Below, piece after piece: positions 1 to 10,630 of a stretch of 64,000 nt of DNA. How positions within the stretch are numbered: position 1 is the first letter of the stretch; every line of letters begins with the position of its first letter. Location of the stretch: the NCBI GenBank assembly GCA_001510575.1, contig LNGK01000004.1, positions 2,974,667 through 3,038,666 of the forward strand. The letters run 5' to 3'. Under the pieces are notes generated by a model that worked only from the letters and a program-made list of their open reading frames with translations, was not told the DNA's origin and did no database searches. A program made the translations under genes and the position numbers. This DNA comes from Knoxdaviesia capensis. Taxonomy: Eukaryota > Ascomycota > Sordariomycetes > Microascales > Gondwanamycetaceae.

Positions 1-5
1 CCTCG

Positions 6-824
6 ATGCAGCAGCCACCTTCGATCCCTTCGATTGTGACGGTGACACAGACCAGTGCCCAGGTTGCCGCGCAGCTTGCGCTGTCGCACCCGGCCTACGT
101 GTCGTCCCGGCCGCGGTCGCAGAAGGAGGAGATGCTGATGGGCCGGAGCTACTACCCGTACGACAAGGACCTGGTGGCTGATCGCGACCGGTGCAACGCG
201 GCGTGCTGGCGGTTTAACAACGCCATGAACCCGACGCTGGGCATCTCGCGCAACGAGCGCATGCGGCTGTTCCGGGACATCCTGTACCCGCGCGACCAGC
301 TGCCGCCGCTGGGCTCGCCCATCACGGCGGCCGGCGTGCGTCTTGGCGACAACGTGGTGATTGAGGCGCCGTTTGCCTGCGACTACGGCTACAACATCTC
401 CCTTGGCCACAACGTGGTGATTGGGCGCAACTGCACGATTCTGGATGCCAACGAGGTCAAGATTGGCGAGAACTGCCACCTTGGCCCCAACGTCAGCATC
501 TACACGGCCACCCTGCCCACCGACCCCAAGCAGCGCATGGCTAACAAGGACATGCAGATGGCGCGGCCGGTCACCATTGAGCCGGACTGCTGGATTGGCG
601 GCGGCGTGATTATTCTCCAGGGTCGCGTTATCGGCAAGGGCAGCACCGTGGGAGCTGGAGCGGTTGTGACTAAGGTAAGACTGAGCTGAGCCCGCGTCCC
701 AAATCTTATGAGAGGACGTGCGAACATACAGATGCTAACCGATTCTTGTCTTTTACAGGATGTTCCTCCTTATACAATCGTTGTCGGAAACCCGGCCCGT
801 GTTGTACGCGGTGTTTCGTCGTAA
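6..824 (+). CDS. Maltose/galactoside O-acetyltransferase-like (left-handed beta-helix acyltransferase)
   Basis: Exons 6-674 and 759-824; intron 675-758 (GTAAGA...TTTTACAG with GCTAAC branch) gives a 244-residue product. Residues about 38-90 form the Mac N-terminal domain (KEEMLMGRSYYPYDKDLV...). This is followed by hexapeptide repeats of the left-handed beta-helix (VRLGDNVVIEAPF, NISLGHNVVIGRN, VKIGENCHLGPN, IGGGVIILQGRVIGKG, VGAGAVVTKDVP). Splicing restores the family ending DVPPYTIVVGNPARVVRG, which confirms the intron. Family members transfer acetyl from acetyl-CoA to a sugar hydroxyl; the substrate is not readable. The leader of about 37 residues before the Mac domain is unusually long. 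The gene begins 5 bases inside the window, so an upstream exon or start cannot be excluded. Confidence 0.85.
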
Positions 825-2260
825 AGAAACCCACAGACGGAAGTCTCATCTACATCTTGCTAGAGATGTAGTAGCTCTATCGAGTACTGCTCTTCATTTT
901 TCAATCACGGGATATCATAAGTTCGCTATTTTGTCCTTTTGTCACGGATCTTGTTTGCTGTTTTTGTTTTCTTCGTCTTTCTCACCATGCTCCTAGATTG
1001 GAGGTTTGAGTGTCATGATATGTAATACCCAGGGTCTCTTCTGTTTTCTATTCCTGCCTTCTTAATTCTGCTCTTGTTTTCTGGTTTTATTTTTCTGGCT
1101 TGTCGTATTCCTTGTTTTTCTTCTTATCATCTGCCTGGGACGGGTTCCCGGCGGGAGAAGACAAAATACGGGCAGATTTGGGGGGGAATGACTTAACGTG
1201 GGGAGAGGAGGAAGGCTATTTTTGTTTTGTTTTCTGATTTTTATGATTTGTTTTCCTTTGTTCTTTTCCAGGAGAATTATCGGGGAGAAAGAGGAGTTTC
1301 ACCGAACTCCAATTGGGGGGTGTTTTCATCGTTTTTTCACCAGCATATCTTCTTTTTTCTGTTTTGCTTTTTTCTGCTCGTGTTATTTGCCGCTGTTTTT
1401 TCTTGTCTTGTTGTCATTTTGGTATCTTCGTCTAACGATATTACGGACTATGGCCATGTACGAGATAGAGAAGAGGGAGATTGGTGCCGTGGAGTTTAGA
1501 TACGCGCGACGTGATTTCAAGAGAGTCTTATGTTTTATCGTGTCTTCTTCCTAAGCGTCTCCTTTCGGTTGCACAATGGCATTGTATCACCAGTAACAAG
1601 CCTGAAGCTCTATGCAACTAGCCAGCACATGCGAGTAACGGGTATACAAGCGCCGATATCGGTGGAGGACAGTCTGTCGGACAGACAAACGAGGAAGGAA
1701 GGCTCAATTACACCCGAACTAGCACACGAGGGAGAGAGTGTGGGAGGAAGTCGGCATTGTTTCATTCACGGAAGGCACGACCAAAGGCTCGTTCCAGCGT
1801 TGATGCAGGATGACGGAACCACAAATTCAGGGCGCCTGTATTGATAGTTATGGCCGCGGGGGCGGGGTGGAGTTCCGAAACAATCCAGGCAGGAGCGACC
1901 GAGAGAGCGAGAGAGCTCTTGCTTTAAACGGGTGCCTGCCTTGATGGGAGTTTTTGTATCAGGTCTTATCTGCTGTAGTTCGGAATTGATCAATCAGAAA
2001 AAAAAAAGTTTCAAGATAGGCAAGAGCGCGGCTGTCTTTGTACCCCCTTCCGTTTAAAGAGCATCGTTTCTTCTTTCAACCTTTCTGGCTTCTATCTTTC
2101 TTCCTTTTTGACGCCCCGCGCTTAAGCTCCAAGCTAGCATCCAACGACACCTCTCAACCCCTTTTCCTCTCTCAGAACGAGTTGGACCCGGCAACACTCG
2201 ATTTCTTCTTGTTTATATAGCTCTTGTACACACTAGCTAGTGAAAGCTGCGAGAAACGCA
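825..2260. other. Intergenic region, acetyltransferase to Aip1
   Basis: No supported gene. The left part (about 830-1560) is T-rich with short pyrimidine tracts and looks like 3' flank. The right part (2030-2260) is pyrimidine-rich leader of the Aip1 gene. Open frames here are short, low in third-position G/C and not protein-like. Confidence 0.6.
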
Positions 2261-4228
2261 ATGTCTATCACGATTGACAAGATCCTTGCGGCGTCGCCGG
2301 CCACGCAGCGCGGCCAGCCGACGCCGTTGTCGGCCGATGCCAAAAGCCAGCGATTGGCATATGCTGTGAGTGGAAAGCCAAGAAGCCGACGGGATCTACA
2401 CAAGCCCAAGGATGCCGGCGGTGGCGGTAAAACTAACACACACTGGCAAAAGCAACAATAGTCCGGCAAGTCGATCTTCCTCCGCTCGATCGACCACCCG
2501 GAAGACTGCAAGCAGTACACCGGCCACACGGCGCAGACGACAGTGGCGCGCTTCTCACCCAGCGGCTTCTACGTGGCGTCGGGCGACGCCGCCGGCACGG
2601 TGCGCGTGTGGGACGCGCTGGAGGCGGTGAACACCAAGGGCGAGTACCACATCATCTCCGGGCGCATCAACGACCTGGCCTGGGACGGCGACTCGCAGCG
2701 CATCATCGCGGTCGGCGACGGCCGCGAGCGCTTCGGCCACTGCATCAGCGCCGACTCGGGCAACTCGGTCGGCGAGGTGACCGGCCACTCCAAGCCCATC
2801 AACGCCGTGGCCATGCGCCTGCAGCGCCCGTTCCGCGCCGCCACCGTGTCCGACGACTCGGCCGTGTGCTTCCTGCACGGCGCGCCGTACAAGTTCAACC
2901 GCAAGACCGACTCGGTGCACCGCGGCTTCGTGTTCGGCACCGCCTTCTCGCCCGACGGCGCCACCCTCGTCTCTGTCGGCGCCGATAAGACCATCCAGCT
3001 GTACGACGGCAAGACCGGCGAGCCCACCATCACCGTCGGCGACCCCGGGACTGCCCACTCCGGCAGCATCCTCGCGGTGTCGTGGACGCCCGATGGCCGC
3101 CGCCTCGCCACCGCGTCGTCCGACCAGACCGTCAAGCTGTGGGACATCGAGACCTCGGCCGCCGTGCAGACGTGGCGCTTCGGCCCGGAAGGCGCCGTCA
3201 GCGTGCCCGACCAGCAGGTCGGCGTGGTGGTCCCGCCCGGCCGGTCCGACGGCCTCATCGTCGCGCTCAACCTCGCTGGCGACCTGGCGTACCTGCACGA
3301 GGGCAGCGACGCGCCGGCCCGCATCGTGCAGGGCCACAACAAGAGCGTGACGGCGCTCTCGGGCGGCTCGCCGTCGGCCTCGTCCCCCGACGCGCCGACC
3401 CTGTGGACCGGCAGCTTCGAGGGCCGCGTGTGCTCGTGGGACGTGGCCTCCGGCACCGGCCAGGCCGTCGACGGGCCCAGCCACTCGAACCAGGTCAGCG
3501 GGCTCGCCAGCGCCGCCGGCGCCACGTACTCGGTTGGCTGGGACGACACGCTGCGGCTGGTCGACGAGGCCGCCGGCACGTTCATCGGCTCGCCGGCCAA
3601 GCTGGGCGCCCAGCCGAGTGGCGTCGCGGCCATCGCCACCGCCGCCACCAGCAGCCGCGCGTACGTGGCGCTGGCCAACGACTCCATCGCCGTGTACGAC
3701 AAGGACGCGCTGGCCGGCGCCACCCAGCTGGCCTACACGCCGACCGCGATCGCAGCAACCGCGGACCTGCTGGCCGTCGGCGACGGCGAGAAGCGGGTCT
3801 CGCTGTTCCGCACCGCGCCCGGCAGCGCCGTGCTCGAGCCGCTGCCCAGCCTGCCGGCCGCCGCCACGGCCATCTCGGCACTGGCCTTCTCGCACGACGG
3901 CTCGCTGCTGGCCGCCGGCACCGCCGGCGGCAAGATCAGCGTGTGGGCGCGCGGCAGCTCCGCCGACTCGTGGGCGCTGAAGACCGACCGCTGGTCCGCC
4001 CACTCCGGCCGCGTGACCAGCATCGCGTGGAGCCCGGCCGGCACGCACGCCGTCAGCGGCAGCCTGGACACCAATGTGTTCGTGTGGAGCGTCGAGAAGC
4101 CCGGAAGCCGCGTGCGGGCGGTCAATGCCCACAAGGACGGCGTCAACGGCGTGGCCTGGGTGGCCGAGTCCCGCGTGGCCAGCTCCGGCGGTGATGCTAC
4201 GGTCAAGATCTGGGCAGTGAAGGTGTAG
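2261..4228 (+). CDS. AIP1: Actin-interacting protein 1 (Aip1/WDR1), WD40 repeat protein
   Basis: Exons 2261-2365 and 2462-4228; intron 2366-2461 (GTGAGT...AATAG, AACTAAC branch), 623 residues, close to the usual 600-620. The N-terminus MSITIDKILAASPATQRGQP is the typical Aip1 start, followed by GKSIFLRSIDHPEDCKQYTGHT and about 14 WD40 blades with repeated GH...S and W/D endings (VRVWD, VKLWD, VKIWA). Aip1 forms two beta-propellers, binds actin-cofilin and promotes filament disassembly at cortical patches. The start is chosen because it restores the conserved N-terminus and has an A at -3. A long antisense frame across the gene is a G/C-rich shadow. Confidence 0.96.
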
Positions 4229-4674
4229 GGAAAAGGGGGGGCAGGATAGGAGGTGTGTATCGGGGTGGTATTTGTTACGGTTCATAGTCAATGATTCAAT
4301 ACATGCCAGTTAAGTTTACTCTCGTTCTGTACACCTTCTCTTCAAGTCACGTTTGAAGCGATCATCATCCATTCACTACAGTTTCAACAGTCCTGTTGGC
4401 TGCAATTTTACATCAACAGTAAATACAGGTGCGCGCAATAGTAGGGGTATCAAATCCACAAGCAAACAAACAAACAAACAAACAAGGAAAACCGCAAAAA
4501 TAAAGCACTCAAGTCTATCGTATTCTCTCTCTCTCAAACTCCGCCATTTATCGCATCATTGGAACCATGAAAGTAATCCCCCGAGGCACTTCTAGTCAAG
4601 TCTAGAAGGAACACGTAAGGGGCCTGAAAAGGAAGCTTGGGGAGCTGAAGATCCCTCCAGTCAACTCGAGCAGT
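4229..4674. other. Convergent 3' flank of Aip1 and ALG13
   Basis: AT-rich spacer between two convergent genes. It holds a (CAAA)n tract at 4463-4485 and no coding signal. Confidence 0.6.
4463..4485. repeat. (CAAA)n microsatellite
   Basis: Nearly six perfect units of CAAA in the 3' flank between AIP1 and ALG13. Confidence 0.9.
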
Positions 4675-5644
4675 CTAGTACTTCTTTCCGTCGATGGTAA
4701 ACGAGCCATCCTCATTCACGACCGGGACGATGGGCTCGACACGGGGGAAAAGCAACAGCAGCAGGCGGAGAGGCAAGTAGCGCCAGCTGTTGAAGTTGAC
4801 CTCGTCCGGCTTCTTGGCCTTGTCGGTCCGGTGGAGCTCGCGCTCCAGTTCCCAGATCGTGGGCGGGGCCGGGCCGGTGCTTTCGGAGGGCGGCAGGGCG
4901 GCGCGGGTGTTCATGGCAGCGGCCACAGCGGTCTGGAGGGTGCTGCGGGAAAGTCAGTACGTGCATAAGCAAGAAAAACACTAAACAGAGGCCAAAAGGG
5001 GGATATCGCAGTGCATACTCCACGGTGGCCTGGAAGCCAATGCCCGAGTTGCCGACAAAGTCGGCCATCTCCTGCTGGTGGTTGTTCATGAGGGTGGGGT
5101 TGGCCACCGCCACGAGCGAGCACGAGGCGTTGAGGGCATCGAGAACCGAGCCGCTCCCTACAGCACAGAAGTCAGTGATGCCATCTCTAATGCAGCGTGA
5201 TGAGACGAGGCGAGAGCGGAGGCGAAACTTACCGGCGTGGCAGATCAGCATGCCGATCTCACGCACACCGTCCTCGGGCGAGAGGCACGCGGTCACAAAG
5301 TCTCTCAGCCCCGGGATGAAGTCGTAGGTCCGGAGCTTGGGGCGGTGCTCGGGCGCTGTGGCCATCATAGCGCTGTAGAAAGCCTTCCACGCGTGGCCGG
5401 CCTGCACGGTGAGGTGGCTGAAGCCCTTGTTGGCCAGGAACTCCAGGAACTCGGGCTGGCGCACAGCCTCGAGCAGATCCGGGAACGCCGCCGTGGCTCC
5501 GATGGTCACCACGCAGTGTCTCTGGAGAGACACCGCCTGGCCCGAGCCGCCGCCGTCAGCACCGGCATCGCCAGAGCCGGCCTTAGAGTCGGCTCCAAAG
5601 CCGGCCTCCTCCAGGCAGTTGCCGCCTCGGTTGGTGAGGGCCAT
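4675..5644 (-). CDS. ALG13: UDP-N-acetylglucosamine transferase subunit ALG13
   Basis: Exons 5644-5233, 5157-5019 and 4942-4675; introns 5232-5158 and 5018-4943, both GT-AG; 272 residues. This is the catalytic half of the Alg13/Alg14 GlcNAc transferase, which adds the second GlcNAc to dolichol-PP-GlcNAc on the cytosolic face of the ER. Evidence is the opening strand CVVTIGATAAFPDLLEAV and, across the first splice, CHAGSGSVLDAL followed by NPTLMNNHQQEMADF, the GT28 C-terminal UDP-GlcNAc site (usually SHAGAGSI plus NHQ.E.A). The position before HAGSGS is Cys where Ser is common. About 45 Gly/Ala/Ser-rich residues precede the first beta strand, and a hydrophobic LPLRLLLLLFP stretch lies near the C-terminus. 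ALG14 is not in the window. Confidence 0.93.
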
Positions 5645-6770
5645 GATGATTCTAGAGGATGAGAGAACAGAGTTGAATGTCAGCTTTTAAAATGCCACTT
5701 TGGGGGGATGTGTAATTAACTGGAAGAGTCGCTCAAGAGACTGCCGCAAGAATCATACATGGAGAGGACGACTCCCATTTTGGATAGCAGAGAGGTTGGT
5801 GATGATGGAAATTCAGGGTGGGAAAAAAGTGTGAAGAGGAAGAAGAAAGAAGACAACTTACCAATGAGAAAAAAAAAGGTTGGGTTTATAAAGGATTGAG
5901 AGAACGATGCAAGATGAAGGTGCAACAATCAAGAAGCTATCTTTTGATAAAGGGGAAAAGGACAGATTAGGAACTCGTTTAGGAGTGTGTAACGGAACAG
6001 GAAGACAAGAGGAATACTGACGAGAAAGAAAAGAAGGTGGGGAGAAGGAAGGGTTAGAAGATACAAACAGCCAGGAGAAACAAATATGAAGAGGACGAAG
6101 TTTGGAAAGGAGTGACGGTGAATAAAGAGGAAAGAAAACAACGGGTGAGGTTAGAAATTAGTGAAGGGGGGAAATAGGCTCTGGATGCTAGGGTTAGGGT
6201 TATGTGCATATGTTATGGTCAAGTATAGCTAAAAATTGCTATTCTCAAGCATTTTATTATATCTCTCTGCTATGGCAATAAGTATAAGCTAAACAATCTG
6301 CATAGTAAAAGTACCTTCAGAGCTATCAGAAGTATCTCAGGTGTTACTTCCAATACACGAGCAATCATTTGGTGAACAGACCAGACACTAGGGTTAAGCC
6401 CAGACCCACACATACCACTATTTGGCACACTATTCTGCATAAATGCACACATCCCATCACGTGACTCAGTCCGATCCATGCTGCACAATTTTCTTTGCTG
6501 CACAGAAACCATCACGAAGTCCAAGTCAAGCTTCAAACGCCCAAAAGTCACGAGAGAGGCCCGCATCATCCCTCATTCTCGGGTATTCTTCGACTCGTGT
6601 CTCATTATGGTAACGGTCGTTTTACTCTCTAATTGATTATCTTGGTTTCCCCATCGCGTGACAGAGAGAGAGAGCCCGTGGCTTTGCTCCTCCCCCTTAT
6701 CCTCCTCCGCAACAAACGCAATCATCCGATCCCGACCTGGTCTCCTTCACCACTCCACACACCCACGAAG
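5645..6770. promoter_or_regulatory. Divergent promoter region ALG13 / mS35
   Basis: 1.1 kb between two divergently transcribed genes. The 5645-6170 part is purine-rich on + (pyrimidine-rich leader of ALG13). Motifs seen: doubled telo-box TAGGGTTAGGGTTA at 6189-6202, TAGGGTTAA at 6389-6397, and CACGTG at 6458-6463, about 310 bp before the mS35 start. No coding region is supported. Confidence 0.5.
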
Positions 6771-8148
6771 ATGGCCGCATCAACCGCCCGGGCCCTGCAC
6801 CGGTGCCTCCGCGCCCACGCGCCGTCCAGCCCGCTTCCCGCCCTGCGCAGCCCCGGAGCCCGCGCGCTCTCCTACACAGCGCCGCGACGCGCCGACGGCA
6901 AGCCGGCCGGTGGGAAGCGCTCGCGGCGGCGCGGCGCCACCGAAGAGGACAAGGCCATGACGGTTCGCGACATCGCCGGCCCGCTCGGCCCGTACCTGTC
7001 CCCCCAGGGCAGCAGCGGCGGCGGCGAAGGCGGCAAGGCCAGCCTGGTCAGCGCGGACAACATCGCCACGCTGGAGAACATGGTGGTGACGACGGCCAGC
7101 GAGCTGCAGCGCGACGCCGCGCGCCGCGAGGAGGAGACCGCGAAATTGCTGCTCGCGGCGCTGGGCCCGCCCCAGCGGCCGAACCGCGACTCGTTCTGGT
7201 TTGACAGTGGCGATCGGAACACCATCACGGACAACCTCGAGGGCGACGACATGGATGCAGAGGACATGACGCCCTTGGGCCACTCCAAGCTCGAGGAGAT
7301 CCGCGAGCGCCGCAACTACGCCCGCATCGCCGCCTGGGAGATGCCGTTGCTTGCCAGTGAGTGATTTTCTGACCCTGCTGCCTCTCGTTGCCTGTGGCTG
7401 CACAACCGACTAACCGGACCCCCAACATCTGCCTCGTCCTCCCAGAATTCGCAAAGCCCTTCGTGCCCCCCTCGGACACCCAAGTCCTCCGCTTCCGCTA
7501 CACCACGTACATGGGCGAAGAACACCCGGCCCAGCACAAGGTGGTCGTGCAGTTCTGCCCCGCCGACCTCGGCCTCACCCCGGCCGCCGAGCTGAAGATG
7601 AAGAAGCTCGCCGGCCCGCGCTACAACCCCGAGCGCGACATGATCAAGATCAGCTGCGAGAACTACCCCGACCAGGCCCAGAACAAGCAGTTCCTGCTCG
7701 ACCAGGTCGATAAGCTCATTGCCGCCGCCAAGGTTCGTGTTATCCTCTCTCTGTCTCCCCTCCTCGTCGCCTATATTCCCCCCCCCCCCCNNNNNNNNNN
7801 NNCCCCCCCCGGTGTCTGAATGCAATGTCTAACACCCCCCCGTGCCAATAGGACACCTCCGAATCCTTCGCCGACATCCCCCTCGACCTCCGCCACCACT
7901 CCGCCGTCTCCACACCGCACTTCCCCCGGGACTGGCGCATGACCCCCGAGCGCCGCGCCGAGCTTGCCGCTCTCCGTGACTCCGCCGCCCGCCTCGACGC
8001 CAATCGCCTCGTCACCGGCCGCCTCGTCGACGGCCAGGAACGCATCGACACCCTCCACGCCATCAACGCCGCCAAGATGGCTGCCGAGGCTGCTGCCGCT
8101 GGCACGGAGCGTCTTGCCGTGCGTGCTGGTCAGCGCGCACGGCGGTAA
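6771..8148 (+). CDS. RSM24: Mitochondrial small-subunit ribosomal protein mS35 (Rsm24 family)
   Basis: Exons 6771-7356, 7446-7732 and 7852-8148; introns 7357-7445 and 7733-7851, 389 residues. The N-terminus is rich in Arg, Ala and Ser without acids (MAASTARALHRCLRAH...), a mitochondrial targeting sequence. Family blocks are FWFDSGDRNTITDNL, LEEIRERRNYARIAAWEMPLLAKFAKPF, LRFRYTTYMGEEHPAQHKVVV, LKMKKLAGPRYNPERDMIKISCENY and NKQFLLDQVDKLI. This is a structural protein of the mitoribosomal small subunit. Intron 2 starts with the weaker donor GTTCGT and contains 12 N flanked by poly-C (7781-7810), an assembly gap that leaves the coding sequence intact. Confidence 0.93.
7781..7810. other. Poly-C assembly gap in mS35 intron 2
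   Basis: Ten C, then N at 7791-7802, then eight C. The true length is unknown. It lies wholly inside intron 7733-7851. Confidence 0.95.
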
Positions 8149-8872
8149 GACGCTCCCCGGGGGTGGGCGTTGCTTGGTTGACGTGTGTGTATGAGTACAG
8201 AGAGGAAAAGCCAATGCGGTGTGTGTTCCGCGTTTGTATAGACCTGTGTTTTTTTTCTCTCATTGCTTTTTTTTTCTTGTTCTTGCGGGACGGACCGAAC
8301 ATCATCCGCCACTGCACCGCTATCATATAAAACCACATGTATATTTCCGTGTACAATAAACCAATGTCATTACTCTTTCTCATGCCAGTATGCTTTCCCG
8401 GGTTTTGGTCCTTGTTTTGTGTGCCCTCGGCCAGATACACAGGAAATCCCAAACAAGTTCTGTAGACGCGCTGATATATTTGAGATGACAAAAGAGAGAA
8501 CGAACATTTAGATCGGAGACAAGCCTCTCCAACGATAATATACACACTCAGTATGATCCGGATCAGTTATACAGGAAAAGACGAGGAATCATGGGACGCA
8601 GAAGCAAGGAAAAGCAGGGCTCCTCCCTGCATATGCACATGCGATACACCAAAACATTAAGATACAGACAACCCACCAGCAACCTAAATGAGAGCAGGCC
8701 ATTGCGCAGTAACGATCGATACAGGAAGAAGAAGAAGGTCAAAAGAAAAAAAAAGCATCAGACGTCTACCAACGAAAACGGAGTCGGGACCTAGAAGGAG
8801 AAACCAAAGAGAAAGAAAAGGAAGAAGGGGTCCCGGGGCCCACGAAAACGCGAGGGTCCGGCACTCAAGCAT
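8149..8872. other. Convergent 3' flank of mS35 and aldehyde dehydrogenase
   Basis: T-rich then A-rich spacer with poly-T at 8241-8280. I see no gene, RNA or repeat of note. Confidence 0.6.
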
Positions 8873-10570
8873 CTAAAGAAACGATTTTTTCGCCGTCAAC
8901 AACACATACGCCGAGGCCACCACCACCGCCCACCGAGCCAACGTACCTGCCACGCCGGTCTTCGGGCCGAGCCGCACCACAAAGCTGAGCCAGTAGGCAA
9001 AGCCCCGCAGCGGCTTGCCGTCGCGTCCGAAGTCCGGCGACGGCGACATCATCTGCAGCTTCTTCATCTCCGGCCACAGGTACGGCATGTACCGCACCCG
9101 CATCAGCAGCTTGTCTGTCCACTGCGGGTTCCTCGCAATCGTGCGCCGGTGGCTGAACGCCTCGAAGCCCGCCACTCCGCGTGTCGCGCCGTGGCCCGAT
9201 TGGCCCACTCCGCCGAACGGCACCGATGCCAGCGAGGCATGCATGAAGCTGTCGTTCACCGTGGCTCCACCCGAGGTCATAGAGTTGAGGACTGTAGAAG
9301 AGAGACACATAGATAGACAAGTTAGACAGACATACACAGACCACGTGGGGATAAATGAAGAGGGAACACCATATGAGAGCTTACCCTTCTCGGCCTCCTT
9401 GTTGGTTCCGAACACGTATAGCGCCAGAGGCGTCGCACACACTTCGTTGGCCAGATCCACCGCATCCTCCAGCTTATCGTACGGCACAATCGACCACACA
9501 GGGCCAAACGTCTCGGTGTTGACCAGGATATCGTTGCGCGGGTTCTCAACCAGAACCACAGTAGGGCTGATGTACAGCTCCTCCTCGTCCATCTCACCGC
9601 CGATAACGATGCGGCCGGATGTCTGGTCGACCAGGCTCTTGATGCGGTGGAAGTGGCGGTTGTTGGCAATGCGCGAGAAATCGGGCGAGTTGCGCGGGCC
9701 GGTAGGGAAGAAGTCGTTTAGCGTCTTCTTGACGGCCTCGATGAACTGCGGCACAACGCTGCGCTCCACCAGGGTGTAGTTCTGCGACAGGCACACCTGG
9801 CCGGCCACCACCGACTTGCCCCAGAGCAGACGGCGGGCGGCCAGCGCAAGGTTGGCATTCTCGGTAATGAAGGCCGGGTTCAGGCCACCCAGCTCCAGGT
9901 CGACCGGGGTCAGGGTCTCGGCGGCCTTCTTGGCAATAATGGTGCCGACCATGTTACCGCCGGTATAGAAGATCTTGTCCCACTTGATGTCCAGCAGCGC
10001 AGTGGTTTCGGGGATGGCACCGTTGACGACACGGTAGGCCGAGGTGTCCAGGTGGTCGTGGACAATCTTCTCGATGACCATGGCGGTGTTGGACGATATC
10101 TCCGACGGCTTGATCATGGCGGTACAGCCGGCAGCAATGGCACCAACCAAGGGCGCAATGCTCAGGTTCACAGGCAGGTTGAACGGGCTGATGATCAGGG
10201 CGGTGCCGATGGGCTCCTTGCGGATGCGCACGCGCATGGGGGTCATGTAAAAAGGAACGCCGTCGGGCTTTTCCTCGCGGGTCCAGCGGTCGAGGCTCTT
10301 GATGGCATCGAGAATGCAGTTTTGCACAAAGTCAATCTCGAGAAGGTTGGCCTCGTAGGGGTTCATGTGCAGATCGCGCAACATGGCCTCCTTGATCAGC
10401 GGCGCAGAGTCGGTGACGGCCCAGTACAGCTTGCGCAGCTGCTGGCGACGGTACTCGAGCGGGCGGGTCTTTCCGGAGCGGAAGGTGGCCTTGAGCTCAG
10501 CAGCGGCCTTGACGATGTCGTCGATGGGGGTGTGCTCGAAAGCAGGGATGGTGACCTTGACGTCGGCCAT
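8873..10570 (-). CDS. HFD1: Fatty aldehyde dehydrogenase, ALDH3/Hfd1 type, membrane-anchored
   Basis: Exons 10570-9385 and 9291-8873; intron 9384-9292 (GTAAGC...TACAG); 534 residues. Class 3 ALDHs oxidise long-chain aldehydes to fatty acids with NAD+. Visible are ISPFNLPVNL and KPSE in the cofactor fold, FYTGG, the general base in ELGG (Glu226), catalytic Cys260 in AGQVCLSQNY, and ETFGPV. The residue after ELGG is Leu229 rather than Lys, a position that varies in fungal members. The C-terminus ends in a hydrophobic segment then KKSFL (WAVVVASAYVLLTAKKSFL), consistent with a tail anchor in the ER or mitochondrial outer membrane. The 93-nt intron is in frame and stop-free, so retention would insert 31 residues. 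Confidence 0.94.
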   Translation of the reverse strand: MADVKVTIPAFEHTPIDDIVKAAAELKATFRSGKTRPLEYRRQQLRKLYWAVTDSAPLIKEAMLRDLHMNPYEANLLEIDFVQNCILDAIKSLDRWTREEKPDGVPFYMTPMRVRIRKEPIGTALIISPFNLPVNLSIAPLVGAIAAGCTAMIKPSEISSNTAMVIEKIVHDHLDTSAYRVVNGAIPETTALLDIKWDKIFYTGGNMVGTIIAKKAAETLTPVDLELGGLNPAFITENANLALAARRLLWGKSVVAGQVCLSQNYTLVERSVVPQFIEAVKKTLNDFFPTGPRNSPDFSRIANNRHFHRIKSLVDQTSGRIVIGGEMDEEELYISPTVVLVENPRNDILVNTETFGPVWSIVPYDKLEDAVDLANEVCATPLALYVFGTNKEAEKGKLSYGVPSSFIPTWSVYVCLTCLSMCLSSTVLNSMTSGGATVNDSFMHASLASVPFGGVGQSGHGATRGVAGFEAFSHRRTIARNPQWTDKLLMRVRYMPYLWPEMKKLQMMSPSPDFGRDGKPLRGFAYWLSFVVRLGPKTGVAGTLARWAVVVASAYVLLTAKKSFL

Positions 10571-10599
10571 TGTGGGTGAGGCGGTTGGCGCAAGGAGAA

Positions 10600-10630
<31 letters not shown>

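Noticed and set aside
2555..4291. 578-residue open frame on the minus strand across AIP1
   Set aside because: Antisense shadow of a G/C-rich gene with strongly biased third positions. Its translation is Gly/Ala/Arg-rich with no family resemblance.
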